Assembly: GCA_016936155.1 (NCBI GenBank)
Contig: JAFGPO010000002.1
Coordinates: 1-42,156 of the forward strand
Reading direction: 5' to 3'
Length of the DNA stretch: 42,156 bases
Source of the DNA: Caldifarciminota bacterium
GTDB taxonomy: Bacteria; Hydrothermota; Tepidihabitantia; SM23-42
The notes under the pieces were generated by a model, which was given only the letters and a program-made list of their open reading frames with translations, had not been told where the DNA came from and made no database searches. The number at the start of each line of letters is the position of its first letter. Position 1 is the stretch's first letter. Shown one piece after another: positions 8,009-16,460 of the stretch. The position numbers and the translations under genes are program-made.

Positions 8009-8424
8009 AGATCATTACCAGCCACGTGCAGGTGAGTACCACCGGGCCTGGTGATCTTATTAACATCACGGAAAAGATTACGGCATTACTGGAAAAAACC
8101 AAATTACAGAACGGACAGATCACGGTATTCAATATCGGCTCCACAGCAGCGATCGCGACGTTTGAATTCGAACCGGGTTTGATGAAAGACGTACAGGAGT
8201 TGTTTGAAAAACTGATACCCCGGAGCAAACATCATCACCACGATGAGACATGGGGCGATGCGAATGGCTTCAGCCATCTGCGCGCCATGCTCCAGGGGCC
8301 TTCGCTCGTTATCCCGTTCTCGAATGGCAAGGCGCTCCTGGGCACGTGGCAACAGGTCGTGCTTGCCGAATTCGATAACCGTCCGCGCCAGCGTGATGTG
8401 GTTGTGCAGATACTGGGGGAGTAA
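8005..8424 (+). CDS. yjbQ: YjbQ family (UPF0047) protein
   Basis: 139 residues, full length for the family. Segments such as VFNIGSTAAI, HHHHDETWGDANGFSHL and GTWQQVVLAEFDNRPRQRDV are diagnostic. Members can complement loss of thiamine-phosphate synthase at low activity; the true role is unsettled. An AGGAGG site at 7990-7995 lies 9 nt before the ATG. It is the last gene of the operon and overlaps btuD by 4 nt. Confidence 0.9.
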   Translation: MKIITSHVQVSTTGPGDLINITEKITALLEKTKLQNGQITVFNIGSTAAIATFEFEPGLMKDVQELFEKLIPRSKHHHHDETWGDANGFSHLRAMLQGPSLVIPFSNGKALLGTWQQVVLAEFDNRPRQRDVVVQILGE

Positions 8425-8928
8425 AACCGCGCACCGAAGGCAGAAGGCCGAGGGATAAAACAGTACTTACCAGGAACCAGGAAGTAAGAACCAAGAAAAA
8501 AGAGCCAAGAACGTTACTTCGCTAGACGCTAAGCGCCATACGCTACCTTGGCTGACGCCCTCGGCGGTAAGAAAACGCCCCGTAGCATACTACGATTGCA
8601 AACAGATAGGTATCACTAAAGGTTACATACAGAATGAGCATTACATTAATAGAGAACATTTTATTATGCAACGGGGCTGTACATGAATGTCGCTGCGCTC
8701 CTGTACTAAACGGGGCTTCGCCCCCGTAATAGAATGCCACTGCGTAGCTGTAATAAAATATTGCTAACACAGCTGGCACAGAATAAAAAACGTTCATCGA
8801 CACTAACGATAATAACGACCTTAACGAACTCAACAATTTAAAAAAAAGCTATCAGTTGATCAGATGGGTGTTATTCCTGGTACACTGATATTCTGGTATG
8901 CTTTGTTTTGCCTGAAGCGCCTTGTTCA
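8425..8928. repeat. 504-nt intergenic region of degenerate repeats
   Basis: No gene is supported. From left to right: AACCAGGAAGTAAGAACCAAGAA-like words (8468-8512); an ACGCTAAGCGCCATACGCT-type word block (8521-8545); GGCGGTAAGAAAACGCC (8563-8579); CGGGGCTTCGCCCCCG (8711-8726), a stem-loop; the 23-nt word shared with 2886-2908 (8736-8758); and ACTAACGATAATAACGACCTTAACGA-type words (8798-8828). It lies between the converging ends of yjbQ and the HD-GYP gene. None of the hairpins has a following T-run. Confidence 0.65.
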
Positions 8929-9606
8929 TTAATTGTTTTTTTTGTGTGTGGATTTTTCCTGTGTGAGGTGTTTCACAAATATCTTGACGATCGCGGGATC
9001 GAACTGGTGCCCCGAGTTGTTCTGTAGTTCCTGGATCGCCTGCTGCTGGCTCAATGCATCCCGGTACGGACGTTTGGATGTCATCGCATCATAGGCGTCA
9101 GCGACCGCGATGATCCTGCCGATAAGCGGTATCTCGCTTTTCATCAGACCTTCAGGATAGCCTGACCCATCGTAAAACTCATGGTGCGATTTCACTCCTT
9201 TGAGGGCTTCGATGAGTTCTCCAAAACCGGCGAGCATGTAGTAGCCGCGCATTACGTGCATGGTGACTTCATTCTTTTCCTGTTCCGTAAGTTTACGGGG
9301 TCTGAGAAGAACCTGCTCATCGATCCCGATCTTGCCAAAATCATGGAGCAATGCCGCAACCTCCAGGACGACTTTCTCTTCTTCGGTAAATCCGAGATCA
9401 TCCGCGATCTTGAGGCAATAGTCAGTTACGCGCAGACTGTGGCCGTCCCGGTACGGTACCTTCATGTCGATCTCAGCACCGATCTTGCGAAGATCGCGGA
9501 GTGCTTGTTTCGGATCTTCGCGAATAGTCGCCGCGATACCCCCCAAGCACCGTATGATACCGTCAAGGTCGATCGAGCTTGTGTTTTTTCCCGTATCTGT
9601 GTCCAT
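8929..9606 (-). CDS. HD-GYP domain protein, putative c-di-GMP phosphodiesterase
   Basis: 225 residues. The HD-GYP domain covers about 50-215: DGHSLRV (H56), LLHDFGKIG (HD at 88-89), the HEFYDGSGYPEGL motif containing GYP, IIAVADAYDAMTSKRPYR, and a C-terminal GHQFDPAIV. These residues bind the metal centre and cyclic dinucleotide, so hydrolysis of c-di-GMP (or cGAMP) is expected. No receiver or sensor domain is attached; the first ~45 residues are short and helical. The start is set by a promoter whose -10 ends 5 nt upstream. It diverges from the rnf operon. Confidence 0.88.
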   Translation of the reverse strand: MDTDTGKNTSSIDLDGIIRCLGGIAATIREDPKQALRDLRKIGAEIDMKVPYRDGHSLRVTDYCLKIADDLGFTEEEKVVLEVAALLHDFGKIGIDEQVLLRPRKLTEQEKNEVTMHVMRGYYMLAGFGELIEALKGVKSHHEFYDGSGYPEGLMKSEIPLIGRIIAVADAYDAMTSKRPYRDALSQQQAIQELQNNSGHQFDPAIVKIFVKHLTQEKSTHKKNN

Positions 9607-9611
9607 ACTTA

Positions 9612-9640
9612 AGTATAGAGTATTTGTCTTTGTTTGTCAA
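9612..9640 (-). promoter_or_regulatory. Promoter of the HD-GYP gene
   Basis: On the minus strand: TTGACA (9640-9635), 17-nt spacer, TATACT (9617-9612), 5 nt to the ATG at 9606. Leaderless arrangement. Confidence 0.75.
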
Positions 9641-9668
9641 GACCCCATGAAAGAATATCATGCAATAC

Positions 9669-9696
9669 TTGACTATTCATGCAATCTGACTATACT
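9669..9696 (+). promoter_or_regulatory. Promoter of the rnf operon
   Basis: TTGACT (9669-9674), 16-nt spacer, TATACT (9691-9696), 7 nt to the ATG at 9704. No ribosome binding site. It fixes the rnfC start about 240 nt inside a longer open frame. Confidence 0.7.
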
Positions 9697-9703
9697 AACA
9701 TCC

Positions 9704-10996
9704 ATGATCCGAGGTTTTGCTGGAGGAGTGCACCCTGTTGAGCTGAAATTCACCGAGGACCATCCTATTGAAGTCGTACCATTCCCCAAACGGGTCGTTA
9801 TCCCCTTTTCCCAGCATATTGGGAAACCCGCAAAACCGGTCGTCCAGGTCAATGACGAGGTGAAGATCGGCACGATGATCGGAGAGGCGGATGGGTTTGT
9901 TTCCTCGCCGGTGCACGCAAGCATATCCGGGAAAGTAGTGAAGATCGATATGTTCCCGCATCCTGTGCTTGGATCATCGTTAGGGTGCATGATCGAATCC
10001 ACGAATGGCGAGGAATGGGAACAGGGCGTCAAAGAAAAATACGATTATGAAAAACTTTCCGTAAAAGAGCTTGTAGGATTAATCCAGAATGCCGGGATCG
10101 TTGGCCTGGGTGGAGCAGCATTCCCAACCCACGTGAAGTTATCCCCCCCGGAGAATAAACCGATCGAAACGTTGATAATCAACGGGTGCGAATGCGAGCC
10201 CATGTTGACCGCGGATCACCGGCTCATGCTTGAATATCCGATCGGGATCATTGAAGGCGCGCGCCTTTTTCAGAAGATCGTGGGCGCCAGGACACTCGTG
10301 TTCGCGGTTGAAGATAACAAAAAGGATGCAGCGGATATTCTCCGCCGGGAAGGTGTGACCGTACAGGTACTTAAGACCAAGTATCCACAGGGTGCGGAAA
10401 AACAGCTGATCAAAACGATCATGAACCGCGAGGTGCCCAGGGGTGGGTTGCCCATGGATGTCGGATGCCTGGTCCATAACGTGGGAACCTGCTATGCAGC
10501 GTTCCAGGCAGTGCAGTTCCGTAAACCGCTTATCGATCGTGTCATGACGATGACTGGCGACGGGATCAAAGAAGCAAAGAACCTTCTGGTGAGGATCGGG
10601 ACACCGGCGATCGATGTCATCAATTTTTGCGGCGGATACACCGGTACTCCAAGAGTGATCATAAGCGGAGGACCGATGATGGGTATTGCCCAGTGTTCGG
10701 AGAACGTCCCGGTGATCAAGGGGACTTCCGGTATTATCGTACGCGAAAAACTCCATATCGAAAAAGAGGGACCGTGCGTGCGCTGTTCAGCATGCGTGGA
10801 TGTCTGTCCGATGGGATTGATGCCGACTGATATCTACAAATATATTGCCGGCAAGAAATTCGATAAAGCAAAAGAATATGGTGTTCTGGATTGTATCGAA
10901 TGCGGCTGCTGTGCCTATGTTTGTCCGGCCCGGATACCGCTTGTTCATTATTTAAAGTATGGCAAGAGTGAGGTGTGGAGGCGTTCAAAAAAATAA
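9704..10996 (+). CDS. rnfC: Rnf complex subunit RnfC
   Basis: Peripheral, NADH- and FMN-binding subunit of the ferredoxin:NAD+ oxidoreductase (Rnf) on the cytoplasmic face. Visible marks: N-terminal GFAGGVHP; the Gly-rich nucleotide site GLGGAAFPTHVKL; NGCECEPMLTADHRLML; and two 4Fe-4S clusters, CVRCSACVDVCP (encoded near 10774) and CIECGCCAYVCP (near 10893). Length 430 residues, normal for clostridial-type RnfC without the long C-terminal extension. The frame is open from 9464, but everything before 9704 is antisense to the HD-GYP gene and upstream of the promoter, so it is discarded. Confidence 0.93.
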   Translation: MIRGFAGGVHPVELKFTEDHPIEVVPFPKRVVIPFSQHIGKPAKPVVQVNDEVKIGTMIGEADGFVSSPVHASISGKVVKIDMFPHPVLGSSLGCMIESTNGEEWEQGVKEKYDYEKLSVKELVGLIQNAGIVGLGGAAFPTHVKLSPPENKPIETLIINGCECEPMLTADHRLMLEYPIGIIEGARLFQKIVGARTLVFAVEDNKKDAADILRREGVTVQVLKTKYPQGAEKQLIKTIMNREVPRGGLPMDVGCLVHNVGTCYAAFQAVQFRKPLIDRVMTMTGDGIKEAKNLLVRIGTPAIDVINFCGGYTGTPRVIISGGPMMGIAQCSENVPVIKGTSGIIVREKLHIEKEGPCVRCSACVDVCPMGLMPTDIYKYIAGKKFDKAKEYGVLDCIECGCCAYVCPARIPLVHYLKYGKSEVWRRSKK

Positions 10997-12012
10997 TGAA
11001 AGAACTGCTCACCGTATCTTCTTCACCACATATCCATCGACCAGGGCGTATTGACTTTGCGATGCGGATCGTGATCATCGCTCTCTTACCCGCTTTCATA
11101 TTCAGTATCTACTTATACGGATGGCGTGCCCTGAGCATCACGCTGATCTGCATCGCTTCTTGTGTCATCAGTGAAGCCGTTATACAGCGGATGTTCGGAA
11201 AGCCGATCACGATCCTGGATAGCAGTGCAGTTCTCACGGGTCTCCTTCTGGCATTCAATTTACCGCCTGGTGTGCCTTTGTGGCTGCCCGTGATCGGGAG
11301 TCTTTTTGCGATCGTCTTCGCAAAACAGTTCTTTGGCGGATTAGGGTATAATTTCATCAACCCCGCGCTTGCCGGGCGCGCCTTTCTCATGGCTTCCTGG
11401 CCGTCATTCATGACCAAAGCGTGGCTCGCGCCAGCTGGCGGTACATTATCAGGTATCGATGGTATCACCAGCGCCACACCGCTCACCTTGCTGAAAAACC
11501 CGGCTAACTTCGGAAACGCTGAAGCGCTGATCAATCAACTGCACCAGATGCCAACCATCAAGAACCTTTTCTATGGCAAAATCGGCGGCTGTATCGGTGA
11601 GACCTCGGCGCTGCTGCTCCTGATCGGCGGTTTGTTCCTCGTGATCGTAGGTATCGCTGACTACCGGATCGTTGTCGGATACTTCGCGAGTTTCATCGTG
11701 CTGACATTGATAATTCCCTGTAAGGCTCATGTAGTGCACCACCTGCTTTTCCATCTTTTTTCCGGTGGTTTATTCCTCGGTGCCTTTTTTATGGCGACCG
11801 ACTGGGTGACTTCTCCGGTGACGAAAAAAGGGAGGTGGATCTTCGGTGTTGGTTGCGGTGTGCTCACCGTTGTTATTCGTAGGTGGGGGGGGTATCCAGA
11901 GGGGGTATCCTACTCGATATTACTTATGAATGTGTTTACTCCACTGATCGACCGGTTGACAAAAGAAAAGATCTTCGGCCAGTTGCGCCGTGAAAAGGAG
12001 GCGACCGTATGA
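10996..12012 (+). CDS. rnfD: Rnf complex subunit RnfD
   Basis: Integral membrane subunit of about 338 residues with some nine or ten helices. It carries covalently bound FMN in relatives; the site is visible as GITSATPL (Thr at about residue 161). The start MKELLTVSSSPHIH is typical. ATG 10996 overlaps the rnfC stop (TAATG); an alternative GTG at 10975 would add seven residues. Confidence 0.93.
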   Translation: MKELLTVSSSPHIHRPGRIDFAMRIVIIALLPAFIFSIYLYGWRALSITLICIASCVISEAVIQRMFGKPITILDSSAVLTGLLLAFNLPPGVPLWLPVIGSLFAIVFAKQFFGGLGYNFINPALAGRAFLMASWPSFMTKAWLAPAGGTLSGIDGITSATPLTLLKNPANFGNAEALINQLHQMPTIKNLFYGKIGGCIGETSALLLLIGGLFLVIVGIADYRIVVGYFASFIVLTLIIPCKAHVVHHLLFHLFSGGLFLGAFFMATDWVTSPVTKKGRWIFGVGCGVLTVVIRRWGGYPEGVSYSILLMNVFTPLIDRLTKEKIFGQLRREKEATV

Positions 12013-12905
12013 CCGGCACACGTTTTATGGTGATAACCCTTTTCTGCGTGGCACTCGTGTGTTCAGTGATCCTTTCGTTCGTTTACTCGTACACAGCACC
12101 GCGCATCGAAGAAACAAGGGGTCAACTCATGCTGAGCGGGCTCCAGGAGGTTATCAAGGCGGCTGAGTTCAAGGAGGTCATTCCGGAAACGCTATGGCAG
12201 GCGCTCGACACCAGCGGGAAGGCGGTTGGTGTCGTATTCCGTGTATTCCCCCAGGGGTACGGCGGATTGATCCCGATCACGGTCGGGCTCGATCTGGAAG
12301 GTGCGGTGACCGGGATCCGGATCGCAAGTGCCGCGGAAGGTTTGAACGAAACTCCGGGCCTTGGCGCCAAGATCCTCGAAGACGATTTCCGAGGACAGTT
12401 CATTGGCAAGACCGGTAAAGGCGTGCTGTTAACCAAGGACGGCGGAGAGATCGATGCGATCACGGCCGCGACGATCTCGTCCCGGGCAGTGTGCAACGGC
12501 ATAGGACAGGGGATCGATCGCTTTCGTGAGTATTTGTGCGAATCCTTTGATCCGGCGTGTGTATTCCCGGACGCAAGCGGTTTCATCAAGATCATCAAGG
12601 ATACTTTATGGCTCGCGGTCGCCGGGAACGACACGATCGGATTTGTTGTCTGTGGCAGCACCAGGGGTTATGCGGACCGCATCGATTATGCGTTCGGTGT
12701 CACCATCAAAAGCAGGATCAAGGATATCAAGGTGGTCTTCGCGAATGAAACGCCCGGGATCGGTGATGTGATCCAGAGCGAGGCGTTCCTCGGAAAATTC
12801 AAAACAAAGATACCGGATGCGGTATCCGGCGCGACGATCTCGTCCCAGGCATTGATCAAAGCGGTTAAAGACGATATTGCAAGGTTCAAGGAATACCTGC
12901 CATGA
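12009..12905 (+). CDS. rnfG: RnfG with two tandem FMN-binding domains
   Basis: Membrane-anchored, periplasm-facing flavoprotein of Rnf. One N-terminal helix (7-28) is followed by an FMN-binding domain with NETPGLGAKI (113-122) and ITAATISS (151-158, acceptor Thr155). A second copy lies at about 185-298 with NETPGIGDVI (247-256) and SGATISS (273-279, Thr276). Ordinary RnfG is about 200 residues with one such domain; this one is 298 residues and clearly duplicated. The two acceptor regions still share 16 identical bases (12468-12483 and 12831-12846). The first site has Ala in place of the usual Gly before Ala-Thr. It overlaps rnfD and rnfE by 4 nt each. Confidence 0.9.
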   Translation: MTGTRFMVITLFCVALVCSVILSFVYSYTAPRIEETRGQLMLSGLQEVIKAAEFKEVIPETLWQALDTSGKAVGVVFRVFPQGYGGLIPITVGLDLEGAVTGIRIASAAEGLNETPGLGAKILEDDFRGQFIGKTGKGVLLTKDGGEIDAITAATISSRAVCNGIGQGIDRFREYLCESFDPACVFPDASGFIKIIKDTLWLAVAGNDTIGFVVCGSTRGYADRIDYAFGVTIKSRIKDIKVVFANETPGIGDVIQSEAFLGKFKTKIPDAVSGATISSQALIKAVKDDIARFKEYLP

Positions 12906-13504
12906 ACAAGTGGGACATTTTTACGCGTGGACTGGTAAAAGAGAATGTTGTGTTGATCCTCATGATCGGTCTGTGTCCGGCCCTTGCAACATCCGCGACC
13001 GTGCGCGACGGGTTTGGCATGGGTCTTGCCGCGACCTTCGTGCTCATTTTCTCGAATATTATGATCTCGCTCATGCGCAGGATCGTTCCGAACGAGGTCC
13101 GGATCCCGATTTTTATCTTGATCATTTCGACGTTCGTTACGATTATTGATTATTCGATGCAAGCCTTCCAACCAAATCTTTACCAGGCGCTCGGAGTCTT
13201 TGTCCCGTTGATCGTGGTCAACTGCATGATCCTTGGCCGGGCCGAGGCATACGCATCCAAGAATTCAGTGATCAATTCGATCCTCGATGGTCTGGGTGTC
13301 GGGTGCGGATTCACGCTCGCTTTGACCGTCATGGGGACGATCCGGGAGATACTGGGGAACGGTACCTTCCTTGGTATGACGGTCTTTGGCGAGGCTTTTA
13401 AGCAGTCTCCGGTCATCTTTCTGGTCCTGTCGCCCGGGGCATTCCTGGTGATCGGTATCCTCAAGGCGCTTATCAACAAATACATGAAAAAGGAGATCTC
13501 ATGA
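12902..13504 (+). CDS. rnfE: Rnf complex subunit RnfE
   Basis: 200-residue hydrophobic protein with about six helices, homologous to RnfA and NqrD. The half-site LCPALATSATVRDGFGMG contains the conserved Cys that, with its RnfA partner, holds an intramembrane iron-sulfur cluster. It overlaps rnfG and rnfA by ATGA junctions. Confidence 0.93.
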   Translation: MNKWDIFTRGLVKENVVLILMIGLCPALATSATVRDGFGMGLAATFVLIFSNIMISLMRRIVPNEVRIPIFILIISTFVTIIDYSMQAFQPNLYQALGVFVPLIVVNCMILGRAEAYASKNSVINSILDGLGVGCGFTLALTVMGTIREILGNGTFLGMTVFGEAFKQSPVIFLVLSPGAFLVIGILKALINKYMKKEIS

Positions 13505-14085
13505 AGAATCCGGCATTGATTTTTCTGAGCGCTTTTCTCGTGAACAACATCGTGCTCATGAGATTCCTCGGTCTGTGTCCCTTCTTTGGTGTATCCAACG
13601 CCGTTGAGACCGCGACTGGTATGGGCATGGCCGTTGTCTTTGTCATGACCCTTGCCGCCTGGATCACGTACGGCGTCTTTCATGGGATTCTGCTTCCGCT
13701 CAACCTCGTGTTCTTGCGTACCGCGACCTTCATTCTAACGATCGCGTCGCTCGTTCAACTGGTCGAGATGTTCTTGAAAAAGTACTACCGCACCCTCTAC
13801 AGCGCGATGGGAATCTATCTTCCCCTGATCACGACCAACTGCGCGATCCTCGGTGTAACCTTCCTCAATATCGACAACAAGTTCAACTTCCTCAATGGTA
13901 CGGTCTTTGCGATCGGTACTGGTTTGGGGTTTGCGCTTGTCATGTTGACCTTTGCCGCGCTCCGGGAACGACTTGATCTAGCGCCGATAAATCCTTCGTT
14001 GCGTGGCTATCCGATATCCTTTATTGCCGCCGCCCTCATGGCATTGGCGTTCCTTGGTTTTTCAGGGCTATTCGGCCTGACCTAA
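13501..14085 (+). CDS. rnfA: Rnf complex subunit RnfA
   Basis: 194-residue membrane protein with about six helices. NNIVLMRFLGLCPFFGVS and TTNCAILGVTF carry the conserved Cys residues of the RnfA/RnfE pair, which sit in opposite topologies. In the usual order (CDGEAB) rnfB should follow directly. Instead there is a 179-nt gap and then an unrelated protease gene, so rnfB is missing here. Confidence 0.93.
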   Translation: MKNPALIFLSAFLVNNIVLMRFLGLCPFFGVSNAVETATGMGMAVVFVMTLAAWITYGVFHGILLPLNLVFLRTATFILTIASLVQLVEMFLKKYYRTLYSAMGIYLPLITTNCAILGVTFLNIDNKFNFLNGTVFAIGTGLGFALVMLTFAALRERLDLAPINPSLRGYPISFIAAALMALAFLGFSGLFGLT

Positions 14086-14207
14086 AATCTATCAGACATT
14101 AATGCTGCAATGTACGACGCTCTCATGGACGTCATGAATCGTGCATACGTGCTGCGACGCGCCAAAAATAGCGAGGAGACACGGTTTTCGTTAAAAATCG
14201 ATCTGCA

Positions 14208-14236
14208 TTGACACTGCCTTTTATATGTGATACAAT
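14208..14236 (+). promoter_or_regulatory. Promoter of the C25 protease gene, with leader
   Basis: TTGACA (14208-14213), 17-nt spacer, TACAAT (14231-14236). Unlike most promoters in this window, it leaves a 28-nt gap to the ATG that contains a strong ribosome binding site, AAGGAGG (14254-14260). Confidence 0.75.
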
Positions 14237-14264
14237 CGTGTAGTACAATTCACAAGGAGGTTGT

Positions 14265-16400
14265 ATGGCAATAAGAAAGTATTTTATTACGATCGCACTT
14301 ATTTTTATCAGCGTGGCGATGTCGGAAGTGATCCACCGGCGGATCACCGCAGGGCCGGTACTATGTAAAAACGGCACGCTGACTATTGAGGGTTATAACG
14401 CGGTGCGCATTCCGGGAACACCGGTGCTGCCGGCACAAAGCGTCGTGCTCGCCCTGCCGGCAGGTGGAAAGGTGGTATCCGTCATTCTTGATCATGGTCC
14501 GTTTGAGGAGCTCATGTGTCCTGGATTGCGTCTTGCTCCCCCTTCTTTGCCGTTGTGTTTGGATCAAAATGTCACGCAGGAAGCGGTTGCCCGGTGGCGG
14601 CGTAATACCGAATATCTGAACAGTATGGCAGGTGCATTTCCCGCGCGGCCCGCATACGTATCCAGGGTAAGTCATCTGGACAAAATCCCGTTCGTCCGCG
14701 TGACATTCTTTCCTGTGCAGTGGGATCATGGGAAATTGTTTTCCTGCTCGTACATTGACATTACAATTACTTTGACCAGGGAGGAGCCCGCTGACCAAGG
14801 TCGGATCACCCCGTGGATCGATGATGCTGCGGATCTTTTCACCAACTGGGATGATGTAAGAGGGTCCTATGAAATCAGCATGCAGGAGGATTCGTTCGAG
14901 TATGTGATAATAACAAAAGACCAGCTGTTCAGTGCGTTTGACAGTCTCGTTGCATGGAAGAACACCATTGGTTTCACCACGAGGCTCGTGAGTTATGATT
15001 CGATCCTTGCGCTTTATCCAGGTGCTCAGGCGGCTGATAAGATAAGAAATTTTCTCATTGACAAGTACGAGCCATGGGGCATCCGCTATGTGCTGATCGC
15101 CGGCAATGTCGATAACATACCGATGAAAGTATGTTTCCCGGATCCCGGACATCACTATGATACGCCGACCGACTACTACTATGCAGAACTTACCGATGAT
15201 TGGGACGGCGATAATGACGGGTATTACGGCGAATATGAAGAAGATAGCATTGGATTTATGCCTGAGATCCTGGTCGGGAGGTTTCCTTATAACGATGTTT
15301 CGACCCTGACACAGATCGTCCAGAAGACAGTGGATTTCGAGCGGGATGTCAGCGCCTGGAAGAACCGGGCTTTACTCCTGGCGGCATTTAATAACTTTGA
15401 GAACGAAGATGGTCTGGGCTGGCCAGCGTGCGATGGCGCTGCACTGATGGAATATATGAAGGATTCTCTCCTCGCTGGCTGGACGTATACGAGGATGTAT
15501 GAGGAAGAAGGCCTCTGTCCGTCAAGCTTTCCACATGAGCAAGCACTTACACAGAGCAATGTTGTGGCAGAGTGGTCTTCAGGGACCTATGCCGTGACTA
15601 ATTGGTCGGGTCACGGCAATTCCAGCGGCGCTTACCGCAAGTACTGGATATACGACGACGGTGATTCGATCCCCGAAGGGGAGGAGATGGCATGGCAGAC
15701 TTTTATTGATATCAGCGACCCGCCCAGTCTCGATGACGAACATCCATCGATCATTTTTGCCTCGTCATGCAGCAATGCTGAAGGATCAGATAATCTGGCG
15801 CGCGCATTGATCGCTCAGGGCTCTTCAGGGATCGTTGCCGCGACAAGCTATGGATGGTATACCCCGGGCTGGGATGATCCGTCAATCGGGAATATCATGT
15901 CCCTTGATTACTACTTCTACTACTACTTGCTCAAGCAAGGACAGAGGGTCGGTGATGCCTTGTTCAGTTCGAAGATGTACTACTTCAATTACCTGTATTT
16001 CCCTGATCCCTGGGGAGGCGATCCAGAGTGGACACCCCAGCAGAATATGCTCGACTACAATCTATTTGGCGATCCCGCGCTCGCCCGGGAAGGAGTAGGT
16101 ATTGTTGAACAGAATGCGCATTCAATCGTGAGCCCTGCCTTTTGTGTTCAGCCCAACCCAGTACGGTCAAATGGCTGCCTGTCTATTACCATGCCGTACA
16201 GCGCGGATGTTGCGATCGACCTGTACAACCTGGCTGGTCAGCAAGTCCAGGCTATTTACCATGGCAAAATACGATCGGGTCTCCATTCATTGCCCTTTTC
16301 CTGCACGGATCTGGCAAACGGTGTCTATTTTTTGACGATGGAATATTCAGACAAAAGCGATCAAGGCACCAGGCGACACAAGATCATTGTTGTCCATTGA
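14265..16400 (+). CDS. Secreted C25 (gingipain-like) cysteine protease with T9SS sorting domain
   Basis: 711 residues. A signal peptide (about 1-20) is followed by a propeptide-like beta-rich region (~25-200) and a peptidase C25 domain (~210-610). The catalytic pair is visible: His450 in TNWSGHGNSSGA and Cys502 in IFASSCSNAEGSD. An acidic DWDGDNDGYYGE loop (312-323) may bind calcium. Residues ~625-711 form a type A T9SS C-terminal domain: PNPVRSNGCLSI, then YNLAGQQV, LANGVYFL and a final KIIVVH. Export across both membranes and attachment or release at the surface are expected. Strong Shine-Dalgarno site. No T9SS machinery genes are in the window. Confidence 0.92.
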   Translation: MAIRKYFITIALIFISVAMSEVIHRRITAGPVLCKNGTLTIEGYNAVRIPGTPVLPAQSVVLALPAGGKVVSVILDHGPFEELMCPGLRLAPPSLPLCLDQNVTQEAVARWRRNTEYLNSMAGAFPARPAYVSRVSHLDKIPFVRVTFFPVQWDHGKLFSCSYIDITITLTREEPADQGRITPWIDDAADLFTNWDDVRGSYEISMQEDSFEYVIITKDQLFSAFDSLVAWKNTIGFTTRLVSYDSILALYPGAQAADKIRNFLIDKYEPWGIRYVLIAGNVDNIPMKVCFPDPGHHYDTPTDYYYAELTDDWDGDNDGYYGEYEEDSIGFMPEILVGRFPYNDVSTLTQIVQKTVDFERDVSAWKNRALLLAAFNNFENEDGLGWPACDGAALMEYMKDSLLAGWTYTRMYEEEGLCPSSFPHEQALTQSNVVAEWSSGTYAVTNWSGHGNSSGAYRKYWIYDDGDSIPEGEEMAWQTFIDISDPPSLDDEHPSIIFASSCSNAEGSDNLARALIAQGSSGIVAATSYGWYTPGWDDPSIGNIMSLDYYFYYYLLKQGQRVGDALFSSKMYYFNYLYFPDPWGGDPEWTPQQNMLDYNLFGDPALAREGVGIVEQNAHSIVSPAFCVQPNPVRSNGCLSITMPYSADVAIDLYNLAGQQVQAIYHGKIRSGLHSLPFSCTDLANGVYFLTMEYSDKSDQGTRRHKIIVVH

Positions 16401-16460
16401 TCGAATGCGACTTTGTGGAACAGCCGTGCAATAACCATCGGGCAAGCACGGGAGATCATG

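Noticed and set aside
8543-8836. 97-codon minus-strand ORF in the large repeat region
   Set aside because: It is made of degenerate repeats shared with 2819-3056, lacks a promoter or ribosome binding site, and resembles no protein family.
9464-9703. 80-codon N-terminal extension of rnfC
   Set aside because: It lies opposite the HD-GYP gene and contains both divergent promoters; no RnfC homologue starts this way. The ATG at 9704 gives the standard N-terminus.
14110-14211. 33-codon ORF between rnfA and the C25 protease, a possible rnfB remnant
   Set aside because: The translation has no Cys and no membrane helix, so it is not RnfB. Its stop overlaps the -35 box of the next promoter and there is no ribosome binding site.
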